Source: Lunatibacter salilacus
GTDB lineage: Bacteria > Bacteroidota > Bacteroidia > Cytophagales > Cyclobacteriaceae
DNA length: 64,000 nucleotides
NCBI RefSeq assembly: GCF_009797935.1
Contig: NZ_VOLC01000011.1
Span: forward strand, 63,678 to 127,677
Direction of reading: 5' to 3'
Within the stretch, counting starts at the first letter, position 1. Every line of letters begins with the position of its first letter. The translations under genes were made by a program, and so were the position numbers. The notes beneath the pieces were generated by a model. The model was not told the DNA's origin. It was given only the letters and a program-made list of their open reading frames with translations, and made no database searches. Shown one piece after another: positions 61,488 through 64,000 of this stretch.

Positions 61488-62915
61488 TTAAGATTTCATA
61501 GTTGTCAAGTAATTTGCAAAGGCAAACAAATCAGCCTCCTTAAATGAATTGGCCATTATTTGCAATCCGATCGGTAGGCCATTCCTGTCAGTACCATTGG
61601 GTATTGATATTGCTGGAACTCCTGACACTGACGCCTGAACGGTAAACAAGTCCTCAAGATACATCGCTACCGGATCATTCGAGTGCTCTCCAAACTTAAA
61701 CGCCGTACTTGGCGTCGTCGGCATAATGATGAAGTCATATTTATCCAACAAATTTTCAGTAAACTCCTTTATGAGGCGTCGGACTTTTTGTGCTTTTGTA
61801 AAATAAGCATCGTAGTAGCTGGCACTTAGAACGAAGGTTCCCAGCATAATGCGTCTCTTAACTTCAGGCCCAAAACCTTCGGACCTGGTCATTTTATACA
61901 TGCTTTCCAAATTATGCGCATTGGGTGACCGATACCCGTACTTGACCCCGTCAAATCTGGAAAGGTTGGAGCTCGCCTCGGCAGTAGTCAAAATATAATA
62001 GGTAGGGAGTACATAATCGAGTAAGGGAAAATTCACCTCAACTATTTCATGTCCTTCTTTTTTTAGGGTTTCAAGCGTACCCAAGATATTTTCTTTGATA
62101 TCGTCTTGAAGGGAATCCGAATAAATGGTTTCCTTTAGATAGGCGATTTTGGCAGGTTTGTCAAAATGTAGAAGTTCGCTATAATGGGGGACGGGTTTTC
62201 TGGAGGCGGTGCTGTCAAAATCATCACTACCTGCCATAATTTCCAGTACTAATGCGTTATCCTTAACGGTATTTGAAAAAACCCCTATTGTGTCAAATGA
62301 AGACGCATAAGCAATCAATCCATACCGGGATACCCGCGAATAGGTAGGTTTGACACCAATCACCCCGGTGAACGCGGCGGGTTGTCTTACGGAGCCACCC
62401 GTGTCAGTACCCAAGGATGCTGTACAAAGATTTGCCTGTACGGCCACAGCTGAACCACCCGAAGATCCTCCGGGAACACGCTCTTCATCCACCCCGTTCA
62501 GGACTCGTCCATGCACAGAATTTTCATTGGAAGATCCCATCCCAAACTCATCACAATTGAGTCGTCCTATAATGATGGCATCTTCGTCAATTAATCGCTG
62601 AATTGCCGTGCCGGTAAATTGTGATTCAAACCCTTCAAGAATTTTACTGGATGCATTGGCTTCATGTCCTTGATAGCACAGTACATCTTTGATTCCCAGT
62701 ACCATTCCAGCTAGCTTTCCAGCATTACCAGATGCCAGTTTCTTGTCGACAGCAGCAGCCTGATCCAAAGCAGATTGTGTATAAACTTCAACGAAGGCGT
62801 TTAGGTGCGCCTTCGTTTGAATGTTGTTGAGATAATAGGTTACAACCGCTTTACAATCTGTTTCCTTATTTTCCAGCGATTTTTTTATTTCGTCAAATGA
62901 TCGGAATTTTTCCAA
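61488..62915 (-). CDS. gatA: Asp-tRNA(Asn)/Glu-tRNA(Gln) amidotransferase subunit A
   Basis: A 475-residue glutaminase/amidase subunit that supplies ammonia to turn misacylated Glu-tRNA(Gln) or Asp-tRNA(Asn) into the correct amide. The Ser-cisSer-Lys triad is present: K76 in LGIKD, S151 in PGGSSGGSA and S175 in GTDTGGSVRQP. The start is a TTG at 62915: an in-frame TAA lies just upstream, no ATG precedes residue 70, and the sequence EKFRSFDEI fits family starts. It is 11 bases after tatA. gatB and gatC are not in the window. Confidence 0.93.
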   Translation of the reverse strand: MEKFRSFDEIKKSLENKETDCKAVVTYYLNNIQTKAHLNAFVEVYTQSALDQAAAVDKKLASGNAGKLAGMVLGIKDVLCYQGHEANASSKILEGFESQFTGTAIQRLIDEDAIIIGRLNCDEFGMGSSNENSVHGRVLNGVDEERVPGGSSGGSAVAVQANLCTASLGTDTGGSVRQPAAFTGVIGVKPTYSRVSRYGLIAYASSFDTIGVFSNTVKDNALVLEIMAGSDDFDSTASRKPVPHYSELLHFDKPAKIAYLKETIYSDSLQDDIKENILGTLETLKKEGHEIVEVNFPLLDYVLPTYYILTTAEASSNLSRFDGVKYGYRSPNAHNLESMYKMTRSEGFGPEVKRRIMLGTFVLSASYYDAYFTKAQKVRRLIKEFTENLLDKYDFIIMPTTPSTAFKFGEHSNDPVAMYLEDLFTVQASVSGVPAISIPNGTDRNGLPIGLQIMANSFKEADLFAFANYLTTMKS

Positions 62916-62926
62916 CGTGTCGTAAT

Positions 62927-63130
62927 TTAACTCTTAGTTTTTTTGTCTTTAAGCCCTTCCTCCAAATCTTCTTGGATTTCTTTGGTAGCATCTTTAAACT
63001 CCCTGATTCCCCGGCCAAGTCCTCTGGCAAGTTCTGGGATTCTCTTGGCGCCGAATAGAAGTATTACGACCAGAATGATGATCACTAATGAACCTCCTCC
63101 GATATTCTGTATAAAAGCCAATGTATTCAT
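62927..63130 (-). CDS. tatA: Twin-arginine translocase TatA/TatE family subunit
   Basis: A 67-residue Tat translocase component. A short N-terminus, one transmembrane helix [21 protein letters not shown] with the FGxxRIPEL hinge, and an amphipathic helix [21 protein letters not shown], the usual TatA shape and length. Start ATG at 63130. Its promoter at 63161-63191 matches the Bacteroidota consensus exactly. It heads a transcript with gatA and the lytic transglycosylase. Whether it acts as TatA or TatB cannot be decided from sequence alone. Confidence 0.94.
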   Translation of the reverse strand: MNTLAFIQNIGGGSLVIIILVVILLFGAKRIPELARGLGRGIREFKDATKEIQEDLEEGLKDKKTKS

Positions 63131-63160
63131 GTGTTTCTTATTTTAGTTACAAATTAATTA

Positions 63161-63191
63161 CAAATATATACGAGTGATTTTCTAACACAAA
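63161..63191 (-). promoter_or_regulatory. Consensus Bacteroidota promoter of the tatA-gatA operon
   Basis: On the minus strand TTTG (63191-63188), exactly 19 bases, TATATTTG (63168-63161): a perfect match to TTTG-N19-TAnnTTTG. The -7 box ends 30 bases before the tatA ATG. Confidence 0.75.
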
Positions 63192-63242
63192 GGATAAACA
63201 TCTAGTTCTCTCCTTTTTTGTAAAGATAGCATAATTTAATCA

Positions 63243-64000
63243 TTATTTCCTAGAAAGCCAAATACTTGGATCCATGACTTCCAAACCTTTCCAAGTCTGA
63301 AAATGCAGTTCGGAAATACCATCTTTATCTGCGTTTACGGTCCCAATTATGGTTTTTGCGGTTATTTCCTGACCTGATTTTACAGCAACGGTTTTTAACC
63401 TACTATACATGGTATAAAAGTCCCCATGGCGGATGATGATGGTTCCTCCCATTCCGGGAACGGTGGTTATTTTGGTGACAACCCCGTCGAAAACAGATCG
63501 GACAGTTTCACCATTGTTGGTTTGTATATCTATTCCATCGTTGGTTTCCATTATTCCCTTTAAAGTGGGGTGGGGAAAGGTGCCATAGCGCTTAGAGATA
63601 AACCCACTTTCAACAGGCCAGGGGATTTTGCCTTTATTTCCGGCAAACGAGGTAGAAATTGCAGCCCCCTCAGGAGTAAGAGGTATCCGGCTTGCCGAAG
63701 TAGTTGTGGTCCTGCTGTCTTTCTCCTTGGCATTCGCTTCGGCAAGTCTGATTTCTTCGGCAATGACTGATTTGATAAGGCGGTTCAAGTCTTCCTGTTG
63801 CTTTCGTGCCGCTGCAATTTCCTTTTTAAGTTCCTGTTCTTTTTGGGTGAGGTTATTTACTATCCCTTCTTGCTCGTTTTTGAGCCGATCAAGCTGCGTT
63901 TTTTCAGTCTGCTCCTGAGCTAGCACCATTTCTTTTTCCTTTTTTTTGTCTTGTAGGGCTATCTGCTGATAGGCCAGCTCTTCATTAACCTTGTTCATTT
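63243..64000 (-). CDS. M23/EnvC-type murein hydrolase activator (5' end outside window)
   Basis: The C-terminal part of a periplasmic EnvC-like protein; the frame runs off the right edge, and the ATG at 63998 is probably internal. The visible front half is a long coiled coil (KEKEMVLAQEQTEKTQLDRL, here seen to about residue 85), typical of EnvC. The LytM/M23 domain (about 128-251) shows YTMYSRL, NDGIDIQT and ELHFQTW where active enzymes have YAHL, HxGID and HLHF, so the zinc ligands are mostly lost, as in EnvC, which activates amidases instead of cutting murein itself. Gene order: just upstream of tatA. Confidence 0.85.
   Translation of the reverse strand, partial: MNKVNEELAYQQIALQDKKKEKEMVLAQEQTEKTQLDRLKNEQEGIVNNLTQKEQELKKEIAAARKQQEDLNRLIKSVIAEEIRLAEANAKEKDSRTTTTSASRIPLTPEGAAISTSFAGNKGKIPWPVESGFISKRYGTFPHPTLKGIMETNDGIDIQTNNGETVRSVFDGVVTKITTVPGMGGTIIIRHGDFYTMYSRLKTVAVKSGQEITAKTIIGTVNADKDGISELHFQTWKGLEVMDPSIWLSRK

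Overview
The window looks like a chromosomal segment of a Bacteroidota, most likely a Cytophagales/Cyclobacteriaceae-type marine or soil bacterium. The case rests on type IX secretion genes (porU, porV, a giant sprA), families found mostly in this phylum (DUF4221, DUF4494, DUF4837, T9SS proteins), promoters of the TTTG-N19-TAnnTTTG type, A-rich start regions instead of Shine-Dalgarno sites, and moderate G+C. No tRNA, rRNA, CRISPR array, prophage or intact insertion sequence was seen.

Layout. 1-9.5 kb: a sugar porter/fructokinase pair at the left edge (the kinase is cut off), an outer-membrane-type protein, a DUF4494 protein, a DUF4221 lipoprotein, a CoA-disulfide-reductase-like flavoenzyme, an atypical pyruvate kinase and a small potassium channel, all on the minus strand, then a broken rhodanese and a uracil-DNA glycosylase. 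10-25 kb: a compact nitrate assimilation island with a NarK-type transporter, a self-contained nitrate reductase fused to its own NAD(P)H/FAD module, a rubredoxin-tailed protein resembling a siroheme reductase that has lost its cluster cysteines, DUF4202, uroporphyrinogen-III methyltransferase (siroheme supply), NirB, Rieske-type NirD, and a NarX/NarL-like two-component system. TACGTA palindromes are clustered in front of the transporter, the methyltransferase/nirB pair and the two-component genes, which suggests one regulon. A roughly 1 kb scar of AT-rich repeats holding a dead four-helix-bundle gene interrupts the island. 25-34 kb: CPA2 and NhaC antiporters, an Mpo1-like membrane protein, a DEDDy exonuclease, a deacetylase-like protein, a YigZ-family protein and a glycosyltransferase.

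34-41 kb: a tightly overlapping minus-strand operon of metallo-beta-lactamase-fold hydrolase, phosphatidylserine synthase, porU, porV and a catalytically dead M16 protein. 41-47 kb: plus-strand DAO-type flavoenzyme, a large TolB-like/outer-membrane barrel protein and YicC, facing a DUF2237 gene. 47-64 kb: a long minus-strand series: M23/EnvC-like protein (cut at the right edge), tatA-gatA-lytic transglycosylase, a DUF4837 lipoprotein, maeB-ruvA-sprA-gcvH-vanZ-tonB, ended by a strong hairpin terminator.

The best candidates for something not well described are the rubredoxin/degenerate siroheme-reductase protein within the nitrate island, the shared TACGTA operator set, and the dead M16 protein coupled to the T9SS sortase genes. 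All family assignments were made by eye from motifs; no database search was run.
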